Shown here piece after piece: positions 1 through 11,000 of a DNA stretch of 64,000 nucleotides. The stretch is from Halocafeteria seosinensis (taxonomy: Eukaryota > Sar > Bigyra > Bicosoecida). The stretch spans positions 20,838 through 84,837 of the forward strand of contig LVLI01000905.1 in the NCBI GenBank assembly GCA_001687465.1, given 5' to 3'. The notes below the pieces were generated by a model that had not been told where the DNA came from, ran no database searches, and saw only the letters and a program-made list of their open reading frames with translations. The position numbers and the translations under genes are program-made. Numbering within the stretch: the first letter of the stretch is position 1; each line of letters begins with the position of its first letter.

Positions 1-1
1 G

Positions 2-1839
2 ATTGACGCCTTGCAGGAGGAACTCGATGCCACCAAAAAGGAAAAACTCGATGGTGAGAGCAGACTCAAAGTAAGTACACATTCTTGCTGGGAGACTCTT
101 TGTTTTGCTGTGTTTTAAATTGTTCATTTGTTATCAATGTTTTCATGTGTTTGCGGCAGAAATTGGAAGATGAACTGCGACAAACGCAAACAGCTCTTGA
201 TAACGAGCGAAACAAGATAGGCGAGGAAGAAGCCCATAGTCGACAGACGGAAAGCGAGCTCCGGAGCTCACTAGAAAGCAGTAAAAAACGCATCCAGGAA
301 TTGCAGGATCACAATAAGCAACTCCAAGAGGACAATAACGCCTTGAACGAGCGTCTAGAGGAGCAAAATCGACAAATAGAAGAGAACGATCAAAAATACG
401 AAAAATTGAAACAGTCTTTAGAAGACACACGGAAAGATTTGGAAGAACGGGATACACAAATAGCGGACAAGGATCGAGAGATCCAGGAACTCTCTCATCA
501 CCGGGAGCAAGAGGACTCGTTATCCTCACGGGTACACAGCCTTGAGCAACAACTTCACGAGAGCGAACAGGCGAAGTCGTCGCTACAGAAAGAAAACAAG
601 AAATTGAAGAATAAATTGAGCGACTTCCGAGTTGCAGTTGATAGGCGGGACGAGGAATTAGAACAGCTTCGGAATAAACTGGACCAGACTTCCAGAAACT
701 GGGATTCATCTTCGAATGACAATATTGCTGACTACGTCGCAATGATCGATGAAATGAGGAATCGGCTAGCGGAATTAGAAGTTCGTCAAGTAGGGAGTGG
801 GAGGAGCTTCCAAGAATCCCCTTCAGCAATGGATCTTTCCTACCCGCGGTCAGAGGCGGACTGGTGGAGGAGGGATCGCCCGTTAACCCCTGGATCCTCC
901 CGTAACAGGATCTACACTCTTGAGAACAGCTTGCAGAACCTTCGAAATGAGATTCAACCACCTCCAACTTCCCATTCACCTGGAAACCACCCGCGACCGT
1001 CCTATGCACGAGATTCATATTTCGAAAATCCCGGAGATAATCAGCATGACTTGATGGAACATGTTCAAAATTTAAAGCAGCAATTACTGGAACAAGAAGA
1101 AAGAATGAGACAGGTTCAAGCTGAAAAAGAAGAGATGTCAGAAAGAGCTAAGACCGCGTTGCATGATGTAGAGTCTCAGGTACAACAGTTGGCCGCTGCA
1201 AATCAAGGTCAGCAGCGCTTCGTCTCGTCGTCGTATCCTTATTCTTATCAGGAAGAGGCGGAACAACTTGACTCCAGTTATGGTCCTCGTCGTAGCTCCA
1301 GCAGAAGCCGCTCCGCCCGCGGGGTGAGTCCCTCGCCAACACGTGGAGCAAGCCCTCGTGCGTCTCCTAGGGCAATCCAGCACAGATCGCATTCATTTCA
1401 GAATGTGTACGATGAGCCAGACAATATGCTGCAACAAAATGATTCCAGATTTACGAGAGAGGAACTGCAACACTCCGACCACAGAAGAAGAGGTTCGTTC
1501 GACTCTGTTTCATCTGCTTCTAGGCGGGGTGTGGAAGTGGCGGATGGTCCAGATACATCCACTCTAGGGCCCCTGAGTGGTAGTTCAATGCGCCCAAGAA
1601 TCATGCGGAAGAATCCTAGCGATAAACCTGTGAATCAGCGCCGATCGACCCAGCAGGATCGCAATCCATCTGGTAAATCGCAGCCAGTGAAAGTCCGATC
1701 CACAGGGTCTGATGCTGCTGCCGCTGCTGCAAAATCAGCCCGCGAAGCTGCTGAGAGAGCGTCAACATTGTCTAACCGTTACCATGCGGCTGCTTCTGCT
1801 CGCCGACACAGTGTTCATGCCGTAGACAATCGCTCATAA
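2..1839 (+). CDS. Coiled-coil protein, 3' part of gene (N-terminus outside window)
   Basis: The gene runs in from the left edge: an open exon at 2-70 ends at a GTAAGT donor, an 89-bp intron (71-159) ends in TTGCGGCAG, and exon 160-1839 continues in phase 0 to TAA. The visible 582 residues start with about 200 residues of heptad-rich, Glu/Lys/Gln-rich coiled coil, then a Ser/Pro/Arg-rich low-complexity region with a second short coiled coil around residues 335-380, and a basic C-terminus with a short Ala run and many Arg-Ser pairs. No catalytic motif is visible. Such an arrangement fits a cytoskeletal or centrosomal scaffold, but that is inference. A methionine at 85 lies inside the intron and is not the start. 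I do not recognise the family. Confidence 0.8.
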
Positions 1840-2765
1840 CAGATCCGTACAAAGTCTGCTAATAATGTATCCTTGTAAGAAGAATGGACGGACACCATTG
1901 TGCATCGCAGTGGTGAATTGAACATCCTGTACCAGTTAGTACCCATTTCTTAAGCGTCTTTGTGCATATACAGTTGTGTCGTCATCACCCTGATCCTGTT
2001 GGTGATACCGATGAGTCGACACATTTAGATAGAGCGACTCCAGTGTGCTACTGACGGTAGACCTAAGGATACTCCAGAGTTTGTTATCTAAACTAACAGA
2101 AGCAAGAGAGAAACATAGCTGCATCCTATTCTTTGGTTTTATCGTTTGTTGCTGTGAGGTTAACTGGTGGATAGTATGGCCCACTGGATACCTAGCGACC
2201 GTGTTGATCGCTGAAATATAAAACACCCGCTTTAGATACCACTGCTTGACAGTGGATCAACTTTCAAGGGGGCGAAAACTACAGGTATGTCTCGCCTAGC
2301 CAAAAGCAAAACTTGGTGATATCACGTCGGTAAAAGCGCAGGCGCTTTTGTAGAGTGTGCTGGTAATTCTGACACATCATCAACCGCAAGCGGACAAACT
2401 TGGAGTGCGGCGGTTTGTTAGAATGTCCAGTAAACTTGCCGCCTGTGTAGCCAACATCTCGCAGCAGTAGAAATACCTACTGTTGTTTGAATGTTTTTGT
2501 GGGTAAATTCTGCCGTATGGTTCCGATGATGGGGAGGGTTTGCAAGCCGTGTTCCAAGTGCCCAGTCGCAAAGTTGCGACTGCTGCTTCCTTGGTTTGAT
2601 TTCATGCATAGCGACCGACCGCGATTCTATGACAGCGAATTTCCTCTTTTCATTCGCCCGTTGAAAACTTTGGATTCTATGTATTTTTGCCGCAGGTAGT
2701 CCAGTTGCATTGGACGAGGTGCAGTTCTGGAAACTAATACTGGCCATTGAATATCATCAAATGCC
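1840..2765. other. Intergenic stretch without a supported gene
   Basis: The stretch follows the coiled-coil stop codon. Open frames of 60-110 codons exist on both strands (for example 2418-2747 minus and 2487-2699 plus), but they overlap each other in antisense, show no splice-linked extension and no recognisable motif. I see no RNA gene in it. Confidence 0.4.
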
Positions 2766-3032
2766 ATGATGTCGTGTGCGTGTTGCCCTAGTATTTTTTC
2801 TTTATTTCGGAAAGGGGACCAAAGTAATCAATCCAAAAGAGATATTGTGGAACCCGTTGAAACCAAAAGAGATATTGTGGAACCCATGGAATCCACGCAG
2901 CGCAAGAAGTCGACTGAATCAGACGTGTCGGATTCTGACCGCGTCAACTACCCCGAAGCTAACATTCAGACGAGAGAAGAAGCTGAAAATGCTATAGAAA
3001 TTGAGACAGATGAAATGATGCTGGACAATTGA
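2766..3032 (+). CDS. Possible small acidic protein with a duplicated 10-residue motif
   Basis: An 88-codon frame opens with two methionines and a Cys-rich N-terminus (MMSCACC), then carries a perfect-period duplication of 30 bp encoding KRDIVEPVET and KRDIVEPMES, and ends in an acidic Glu/Asp/Asn-rich tail. The Cys cluster close to the start could be a lipidation site. The bias toward charged residues and the in-frame 30-bp repeat favour real coding, but there is no homology I recognise and another frame (2776-2997) is also open. It lies about 530 bp upstream of MED31 on the same strand. Treat it as a hypothesis. Confidence 0.3.
   Translation: MMSCACCPSIFSLFRKGDQSNQSKRDIVEPVETKRDIVEPMESTQRKKSTESDVSDSDRVNYPEANIQTREEAENAIEIETDEMMLDN
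2833..2892 (+). repeat. 30-bp direct tandem duplication
   Basis: Two adjacent 30-bp copies (2833-2862 and 2863-2892) share their first 22 bases and differ at a few later positions. The unit length is a multiple of three and the copies stay in frame with the small open frame around them. Confidence 0.85.
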
Positions 3033-3559
3033 TCAAAGCCAGAACAGTACCGTGACAAGGAGGAGCAAGTATCCTACGGAATCACAATTCCAAACTTCCA
3101 ATTATTTAGTCGTAACCCGAACAAATCGGGACAATTGAGTTTCGAGTAAAACGGAGGATTGAGATGGCAATTTGCTTCCATCTTTCCTCGCTTACTACAT
3201 ACTATGCACTGTGCAGCCCAGCTAGACCACAGCATCCAGCTACAACATACAGTGTAGTATCAAGGAAGTACGAATTCCCAAAAGTGGAATTTAAAAGGAG
3301 AATCCAGCTTAATAATATCACATCTCCGAATACCTACAAACATGATGGACATTCGATTCCAAGACACCCATTATGTAAAACTAGCATGGTATACATATGC
3401 AGCTGCATGCAATGCTCATCCGCTAGAAATGTGAAATGTGAAGCTACATCTCCAACAGGATATAGTAGTCACATAGCGTATGCAACACACCATGGGGGTT
3501 TATAAACACTTAATTATTATAGTATACCCTTCAGACAAGAACTCTTTAGTGTTATTATC
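3033..3559. other. Spacer upstream of MED31
   Basis: AT-rich in its second half (around 3500-3540), which would suit a promoter for MED31. A 113-codon open frame at 3164-3505 has no recognisable feature and no splice partner, so I do not call it. Confidence 0.4.
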
Positions 3560-4252
3560 ATGAGCACCACTCAGCCACAGCAGCAGCAGCTTTCTGCGGC
3601 TGCTGGAGGAGCAAGAGACGATGATAGAGACAATCATAATGATATCGCCTTGCACGATAAAGACACTCGTACACCGCAACAACAAGAGCTCTCCCAACGT
3701 GCAGCTTCGGAGGAAACCAGCTTGCACGCCACGTCACGCTTCTTAATGGAATTGGAGTTCGTACAGTGCCTGGCGAACCCGAAATACTTGCATTGTATGA
3801 TATAAACACTATAGACACGTTGGAGAGTATTAGTGTGGTGAGGAATTCCCTGTTTGTTCTATTGATGATGCAGATCTGGCACTATGGGGATATTTTGATG
3901 ATGGCGCCTTCGTGCAGTACTTGGGGTACTTGCAGTATTTTAAGCAACCGAAATATGCTGTTCATTTGACGTACGCACGAGACTCACCCACTGTTCGAGA
4001 GAGTACCGATTGCTATGGATTGGTTTCTTACAGGTTTCCGCAATGTCTATTTTTCCTGGAGAGACTACAGGACAAGAGTTTCCGAGAGGTAGGTGGAGAC
4101 TACTTGACCATTAAACCCACTCTTGGCCCTGATCCCATAGCGTTTTTGAATAACAGACTTTGAGGAACCCGGAATATGCGATGGAACTGTACAACAGCCA
4201 GTATGCGCACTGGAAGGTAGACCAGGCTGACGATGTTGCAAGTCATGCATGA
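3560..4252 (+). CDS. MED31: Mediator of RNA polymerase II transcription subunit 31 (MED31/Soh1)
   Basis: Four exons, 3560-3794, 3874-3970, 4034-4088 and 4157-4252, join with matching phases into a 160-residue protein. All three introns (79, 63 and 68 bp) are GT-AG. After a Gln/Asp-rich, disordered N-terminal ~65 residues comes the Med31 fold signature: RFLMELEFVQCLANPKYLH, then a FVQYLGYLQYF segment, a PKYAVHLT segment and FPQCLFFLERLQDKSFRE, followed by NPEYAMELYNSQYAHWK. This matches the family core nearly without gaps. MED31 sits in the Mediator middle module in the nucleus and bridges activators to RNA polymerase II. Single-frame reading alone shows only exon 1, so the gene is easily missed. 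It is convergent with the ankyrin gene, with 12 bp between stop codons. Confidence 0.95.
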
Positions 4253-4264
4253 TCAAGTTGCTGG

Positions 4265-6637
4265 TCAAGGCACAGTGTCCAATGCTGTCCGCTCTATTCT
4301 GCTGGTAGAGTGCCAGAGTCCCTCGTTGTCCTCGCCGACATCGGCTATGGAAGCATGTTTAGCCTCACTTGATGATGAAGATTCACTGGAACTACGGCAT
4401 TTGTGGCCGGTGATATCTTGATGGCGCACATCATGCTTACGATTCTCCCCGCGGATAAACTTATCACGCTCATCATGAGCACTGTGGAATGAACTGGTCT
4501 TGTGCATGTCTTCTTCCTCCGTTCTAGGAGTCTTGAAAAACCCTCCTGCTTTACTACTCCCACTCGCAGTTTTAAAAAAGCCACCGGCGTTACTCAAGGG
4601 GGAAAGATAATCGCCTCGATTGTCGTCAACATTACTAAAGAATTGAAGGATATATGGTCGTTTCCCAGCTGTAGTAATAGATCCCCTAGTGGACACATCC
4701 CAGCTGAGAATTGTTTCCTTGTCCACGGACCGAACTTTCCTATCTAGTTCCTCGGGTTCACTGACAAACGAATCTCTCCTTTCCTTCCGCTTCCGCTGGT
4801 TGCTCTTCTCAATTTCGGCACTTCGCGAACGTGCACGCTTGTGCATGGAGCTTCGTGCGGTCGAGGTAGATACTTGGAATGTTAAGTTGTCCGCAAAGAA
4901 ATGGGATGGTCCACTCGTCCCCTCTGAATTCCCTACGCTCAGGGGACTTTTCAGTTGGACAAATGACGACTGCGTTAAGGCATTGATGGTGCCTCTAACG
5001 TCCATATTATAACACTCAAATAGGTCAGTCACGGAATGATCTTCCACGGTGATTGTTGCTACGCTGAGCCACATGATGACCCACTTGCTTCGTAGAAGGT
5101 ACAAGGGAATTTCCCTCATTTCTTGTGACTCTGGCTTTAGGCGCCTATGCGAGTTGGGAAAGCTAATGCAGGACTCCAAGATTCGTTGCAAAGTTATCGC
5201 CGCATCAGCCAAAAGATTCTTTGATGGCGAATCCTCCGGTTCTTCTACCCGTATGTTTCCCCAAGCCTCCAGCGAGGACAACTTCATTATCATCTGGTCC
5301 GAAGCCAGTAGCTGCCTCATATCTCCCATTGTCTCTTCTGTATCCGAACTAAAACGACTAGCGTTGCCAAAACATGTTGAAAAGTTTATCTCGTAGTCAG
5401 CTAGAGCTTTTTCAGCGTGTTCTCTATGCATCCTGTTTGCTGTCGGAAACTGGAAACATTGGATGAATGCCAAGTCGAGTGGTTTCCTTGAGAAATAATC
5501 ACCCGTTGAAAACAGATTCATTAATAGGGTCTTTAACCACCTCGTGTCCAACGTAAAGGAGTCATCTGGAGGAATGTCCGTTGCACACAGTGTTGCGATC
5601 TGTTCCAGAGCCAGAAACTGTTGCAGCAGGACCAAAGCCAATTCATAAACTACGGTTCGGAAAGCATCTTCATTGCATGGGAGGATTCGATCATGCACAC
5701 ATCTGCTAAATATGACAACAAACAACGTCTGCATTAAACAGCCGTAATTGTGATGTTTGCAACAAAGATGCAATAAGTTTGTACTCGGAGGCAACCATGG
5801 ACAGCTCGAACCACTGACAGTTGTGCTAAGGACATCAGCAGTGTACCTCGGCGACTTATTTGTGTACCATAGCAGCCATGATTCTAGCAGCAGTGCGTAG
5901 TGCTTCCATCGCCCTAAGGACGCTGCTAATGTCAGTGGATGTACTGTCTGAATAGATCCCTCAAGATTATCTTGGGTGCACCCAAGTAGTCCAAACCAGA
6001 GTCCGCCTTCGTCGTTACACCTTGGGATAACTGCATACTTGAATTCCAAAATGAACTCCAAGATTCTACTTTCCGGGTTGAGAATTGAAGCTGCAACTGC
6101 GCATAATTTCCTATACCCATCAACAGAAGGCACATATGTATATCCACTTCGAAATAGCTCAAATACTTGATCGGTCTTGTACAACTGCTCAAGCATTCTG
6201 TGCAAAAGCTGGCATGCCTTATCTGAGCTGCCTAGTAAGCACGTATACAACATAGCATTGCATTGCTTTTCATTATAATGTTTCAGTGACGCTCCACACT
6301 CTAATAACCTTTGGGCCACTGCCCATTGTTCGTATTGACAAGCTACAATAAGTGGGGAGTTGTCCCACATGCCGCGGTAGCTCGTAACTTTGGATTCCCC
6401 GAATTCCTTGATGATTCCTTCGACCTCGTTTAATCGCCCAAATTTGCACGCTGCTAGTAGCTTGTCCATAGAGGGAACCGGAGGCGACTTCACCTGAATA
6501 TTACGACCGCTCTTTGTTTGGAAAGGAGAGCCGTCATGGTCATGGGACTGTTCTTCTCCTCCATTGGCGGCGGAGGGATCGACTTGTGCAGGACGGACGC
6601 TGGTGCCTTTCCGTGGGGCACTCTGATTGCACCCCAT
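4265..6637 (-). CDS. Ankyrin-repeat protein with predicted N-terminal acylation
   Basis: A single 790-codon exon. The frame stays open 46 codons further upstream, but I choose the internal start at 6637 because it yields MGCNQSAP, a textbook N-myristoylation site (Gly2, Ser6) with an adjacent Cys3 for palmitoylation. Ankyrin-like helices follow: residues ~60-170 (SPLIVACQYEQWAVAQRLLE and the next repeat) and further units around HPLTLAASLGRWKHYALLLE and TNLLHLCCKHHNYG. A non-repetitive helical region and a long basic, Ser-rich C-terminal tail complete the protein. No catalytic motif is visible. By the acyl motif it should be membrane-tethered, perhaps on plasma or ciliary membrane, which is inference. 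If the upstream Met at 6775 were used, the acylation signal would be lost. Confidence 0.8.
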   Translation of the reverse strand: MGCNQSAPRKGTSVRPAQVDPSAANGGEEQSHDHDGSPFQTKSGRNIQVKSPPVPSMDKLLAACKFGRLNEVEGIIKEFGESKVTSYRGMWDNSPLIVACQYEQWAVAQRLLECGASLKHYNEKQCNAMLYTCLLGSSDKACQLLHRMLEQLYKTDQVFELFRSGYTYVPSVDGYRKLCAVAASILNPESRILEFILEFKYAVIPRCNDEGGLWFGLLGCTQDNLEGSIQTVHPLTLAASLGRWKHYALLLESWLLWYTNKSPRYTADVLSTTVSGSSCPWLPPSTNLLHLCCKHHNYGCLMQTLFVVIFSRCVHDRILPCNEDAFRTVVYELALVLLQQFLALEQIATLCATDIPPDDSFTLDTRWLKTLLMNLFSTGDYFSRKPLDLAFIQCFQFPTANRMHREHAEKALADYEINFSTCFGNASRFSSDTEETMGDMRQLLASDQMIMKLSSLEAWGNIRVEEPEDSPSKNLLADAAITLQRILESCISFPNSHRRLKPESQEMREIPLYLLRSKWVIMWLSVATITVEDHSVTDLFECYNMDVRGTINALTQSSFVQLKSPLSVGNSEGTSGPSHFFADNLTFQVSTSTARSSMHKRARSRSAEIEKSNQRKRKERRDSFVSEPEELDRKVRSVDKETILSWDVSTRGSITTAGKRPYILQFFSNVDDNRGDYLSPLSNAGGFFKTASGSSKAGGFFKTPRTEEEDMHKTSSFHSAHDERDKFIRGENRKHDVRHQDITGHKCRSSSESSSSSEAKHASIADVGEDNEGLWHSTSRIERTALDTVP

Positions 6638-7392
6638 GCTCCACTGTTCGCTCGTATGTCGTGCTATGCGATGTTTTGCAACCACTGACTGCACTTGGCT
6701 GGTTGCGATGTGTTTCACTTTCAGAGAGCCAGACCAGGCGTGCACATTACACCACCGATCCTTCCAACACCACAAGCGTGTCGAGGTAGACGTGAAAATC
6801 TCTAAAATCCCCTGCTGAATACGGCCTGCACTCCGTGATTACTGCAAAATGGTCTTCAAAGTCCCTCGTTCCCCGCTAACGTACTAATTCCTGGCTGCTG
6901 CAGGCAGCCCCAGAGGATCAAAACCGCCGTTTGACGACGATTATTGCTCTATCCAATTACACGCAGGACAGTAATATTCAATCTCTAACTTTACCTATAG
7001 GGTATTCGTTTTGCGAAGTGTGGAGGTGCTTTCGCCCCCCCTCTCTCCTTCCCTATTGCGACGGGCCGACGGCGGACACCACGGACCGCAGAAAGTCCGT
7101 GGGTCGTCGCACAGAACTCTCCACTGCAAGAAACACTCAAAGTGAGCAATGTCCATGCACCCCCGATGGATGGACACAGTTATAACACAGGGAAGAAATC
7201 TACTGGTAAAACGCACCACTAACTTAATTAACCGCCTCGTGCTGGCTGCTTTCCAGTTTGCAAACTTGACTTGCATATGAACTTCTCAAGAATTGCACAA
7301 ACATGTGACGCTGTCCACCGCCGGGCCACCGGGTGCATTGGAGAGTTTCTCCTTGTGGTGTCGTGGTTATCTCAATCTACCTCACCGCACAG
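6638..7392. other. Divergent intergenic region
   Basis: The region separates the ankyrin gene from a weak small gene on the other strand. Several open frames of 60-90 codons lie in it on both strands, none with a motif, conserved start context or splice continuation. It probably holds the ankyrin promoter. Confidence 0.35.
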
Positions 7393-7804
7393 ATGCGCAA
7401 TGGGTCATACAAACAGGAAGCTTTGTCGCCAACGAATCTGACCCGACCTGTCAGATTCGGATATGGTTGCCCTTCCATTATCCCTTGGGATCCACCGGAA
7501 TATCGTCCACAAAGTGAGTTCGAGTATGTTCAAACTCAAGATGATGATGTGATACTCAAGCCGAGCAAGTTGCAGCAACTGAGTCACTATAGAGTATGGA
7601 TGCGACAGACAAGGGGGCCCCTTACCATCAGTGGTGTGCTTCGCATTCAACTCACTTTATGCTACAGGTGGTAAAGCCCCTACTTCACGTAGCGACCAGA
7701 CAGTTGTAATTGTAACAGATGAACCCATCAACTTGGACCGTTACATAAGCATTCCGCTGCTCTGGCATTGGCTGCTTGACATCCACTTGAAGTGGCATGT
7801 GTAG
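7393..7804 (+). CDS. Possible small two-exon gene of unknown function
   Basis: A frame from ATG 7393 (just after a CACAG) encodes a hydrophilic segment including FGYGCPSIIPWDPPEYRP and LQQLSHYRVWMRQTRG. It runs out shortly after, but a second frame beginning near 7668, after a TACAG acceptor, gives a coherent continuation with VVIVTDEPINLDRYISIPLL and stops at 7804. Joining them needs a 34-37 bp intron (donor near 7631-7634), shorter than any other here, so the junction may be different or the gene may be decayed. Total about 125 residues. I do not recognise it. Confidence 0.35.
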
Positions 7805-8061
7805 TGTAGCGCGGACACACCAGCAGGAAGATCGCTATTTTTCATTGTGTTGAATGGCTTCGGCATTCACGATACGATATTAGACATTACACACGATGCT
7901 GCCTTCAGCTCTGCTGCACTTCCTCTCGGCAACAGGATTTCCGCATGGAACACATGGAAGCGACCGACCGGACTGGTGCTTCTTCATTTAGTAGGTTCGT
8001 GTAAAGAAGAGCTCCTCGGAAAGATAATGTAATATCAGATGCACATACCTACAGAGGTTTC

Positions 8062-11000
8062 ATGTGCTCTTGTCAGCCAAGGCAAAAATGGCAAGCAACA
8101 GCAAGACCACCTCGTCCTACCAACAACTCAGTCCATCACAGCTCCTCCTCCGGCAACAGACAACAACTAGCAAGAGAATGGTGTAGGAAAGGAGTGCAGG
8201 TGAAAGATTCCAAAGAAAAATTAGAGTGTTATGAGAAGGCTGTACAACTGGATCCACAGAATCAAGTTTATATCACGAATAAAGGTGTAACATTGCAAAG
8301 ATTGGGTCGTTATGAGGAAGCCATCTCGTGTTATGATCAAGCGATTGCATTGGATACCAACTATAAGGAGGCTTATAAAGGGAAAGGTGTATCATGGGGT
8401 AAATTAGGTCGTGATGAGCAAGCCATCTCATGTTATGATCAAGCAATTGTATTGGATCCTAACTATAAGGAGGCTTATGAACAGAAAGGTGTGTCATTGT
8501 CTAAATTAGGTCGTGATGAGGAAGCCATCTCGTGGTTTGGTCGAGCGATTGAATTGGATCCAAACTACAAGAAGGCTTATTATGGGAAAGGTGTATCATT
8601 GCATAGATTGGGTCGTTATGAGAAAGCCATCTCGTGTTATGATCAAGCGATTGCATTGGATGCCAACTATAAGGAGGCTTATAAAGCGAAGGGTGTATCA
8701 TTACATAGACTAGGTCGTTACCTGGAAGCCCTTGAATATCTGAATAAAGCTATCAGCGTGGACTCACAGGCTAAACGCTGCTACCTTTGGAAAGGTCGAA
8801 CCTTGAATAAACTACAGAAATACGGTGAAGCTATCCAATGCTTTGACGAGGAACTAGAGATTAATCCCAGTTGTCAAGAGGCTATTGATGATAAAATGGA
8901 AGCGCGATCTCAGTTAGTATCGCTGCAGAATGGTGTATCATTGTCTAAATTAGGTCGTTACGAGGAAGCCATCGTGTATTTGGATCAAGCGATTGCATTG
9001 GATGCCAACTATAAGCAGGCTTATTATGAGAAAGGTGGATCATTGGCTAGATTAGGTCGTTATGAGGAAGCCATTACGTGTTATGATCAAGCGATTGCAT
9101 TGGATGCCGACTATAAGGAGGCTTATAAGCAGAAGGGTGTATCATTAACTAGACTAAGTCGTTATGAAGAAGCCATCTCATATTTTGATCAAGCGATTGC
9201 ATTGGATGCCGACTATAAGGAGGCTTATAAACAGAAAGGTATATCATTGTCTGGATTAAGGCGTTATGAGGAAGCCATCTCGTATTTTGATCAAGCGATT
9301 GCATTGGATGCCAACTACAAGGAGGCTTATAAACAGAAAGGTGTATCATTGTCTAGCTTAAGTCGTTATGAGGAAGCCATTTCGTGCTTTGATCAAGCAA
9401 TTGCATTGGATACCAACTATAAGGAGACTTATCAACAGAAAGGTGTATCATTGTCTAAATTAAGTCGTTATGAGGAAGCCATTTCGTGTTTTGATCAAGC
9501 GATTGCATTGGATACCAACTATAAGGAGGCTTACCAACAAAAAGGTGTATCATTGGGTAAATTAGGTCGTGATGAGGAAGCCATTTCATGTTATGACCAA
9601 GCGATTGCCTTGGATGCCAACTATAAGGAAGCTTATCAACAGAAAGGTGTATCATTGCATAGGCTAGGTCGTTACCTGGAAGCCCTTGAATATCTGAATA
9701 AAGCTATCAGTGTGGACTCACAGGCTAAACGTTACTACCTTTGGAAAGGCCGAACCTTGAATAAACTACAGAAATACAGTGAAGCTATCCAATGCTTTGA
9801 CGAGGAACTAGAGATTAATCCCAGTTGTCAAGAGGCTATCGATGATAAAATGGAAGCTCAATCTCAATTAGAATCCCAGCAGAAGCAGGCAGGTGTGATG
9901 GATATTGCCACTTCAGGAGATAATAATGAAATGGGCGCTTTGACCAAACAGGAAATCGAACAAGGATTACGTCAAGTTCACGAATTATCTTGGCAAGTGG
10001 GACAATTTGCGCGCAGAGAAGAAGTTGATGAATCGATCATGACGAATGAAAGTTACAAGCAGTATCGCGTGGAACTTAAGTTTATTAACCGTAAACAAGA
10101 GCTGCTAGACTTTTACCGTGCCTTCAATAGTGTTCTCTGTGATGGATTTACAGCGGCAAGCGTAGTCCAGAGTGGCGATGTCGATGTGAAACTGGAAACG
10201 ATGAAATCATACATTGTGAGTGCTTTAAATCTCTTGTCCAAGCACTTCCCACCAATGAGTGCTGTTAGTGGGGCAACAGCCAGTGTTTTGAAGTCTCAGA
10301 AAGAAGGCAAGCTTGCTCGACTGCTTGAGACTTTACCTGTTCGAACAGATATGACCAATACAGTGGAAGAAGTTAGCCGTGTAGTTACTATTGCTCTTTC
10401 TGAGAGCCTCAAATCGTTTAAGCCGGACATTGAAGAACAGCAAACATTATCGCATTTCCTGACGAAGATCAAGTTGAACTATTTTTGCGTCCGCAATCCT
10501 CGCTCAGTGTTCGAGACGAGAGGATGTTCCGAAGCTGTTGCTGTACTGGGCGCTTGTCACAAGGGACTGGTCGAGGAAGCATGTTTCAATTCTGACAGTG
10601 TGTTGAGACTGTTCTTTTCCGATCCAGATTCACTTGAAAGGGTAAGAGAAAAACGTGCCAATCTTGTAGCTACTGAGTCAGCGGCGGGAGATTCCGGGTG
10701 CAATGGTGACAAGCGGCTAAAGTCTATGTATGAAGTTGGAAGTAGCGAGGCTGTATCTCGAAGGATCGAGCAGCCTCATATTTGGGAGGAACTCGGGCGC
10801 CTCCGCGAGACAGTGGAAACTGCAGCGGCTGGCGCTGACACCAAGAGTCTGAGAGAACGGTTGGATGATCTAGAAAAAAGGCTACCGGCCAGGCAGGACA
10901 CTAAGGGTGGACCCGTTGTCCAAGGGCTTCTAGATCCCGACGACGAAACGCAGCGGAGTCACAGAAACAAAGTTGCTCGTGCTCTAAAGTATTCCATGCA

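Noticed and set aside
143-1018. 291-codon open frame on the minus strand
   Set aside because: It is antisense to the coiled-coil gene, whose codon pattern and splice site are convincing; the frame reflects the complement of charged codons.
3164-3505. 113-codon frame upstream of MED31
   Set aside because: Composition is unremarkable and no domain or splice continuation is visible.
8501-8713. Series of identical-length 66-codon minus-strand frames in the TPR genes
   Set aside because: They are the antisense of the 102-bp repeat unit and recur wherever the unit does.
8284-9880. CRISPR-like regular repeats
   Set aside because: The repeats are coding, directly adjacent, have no spacers and give a TPR protein.
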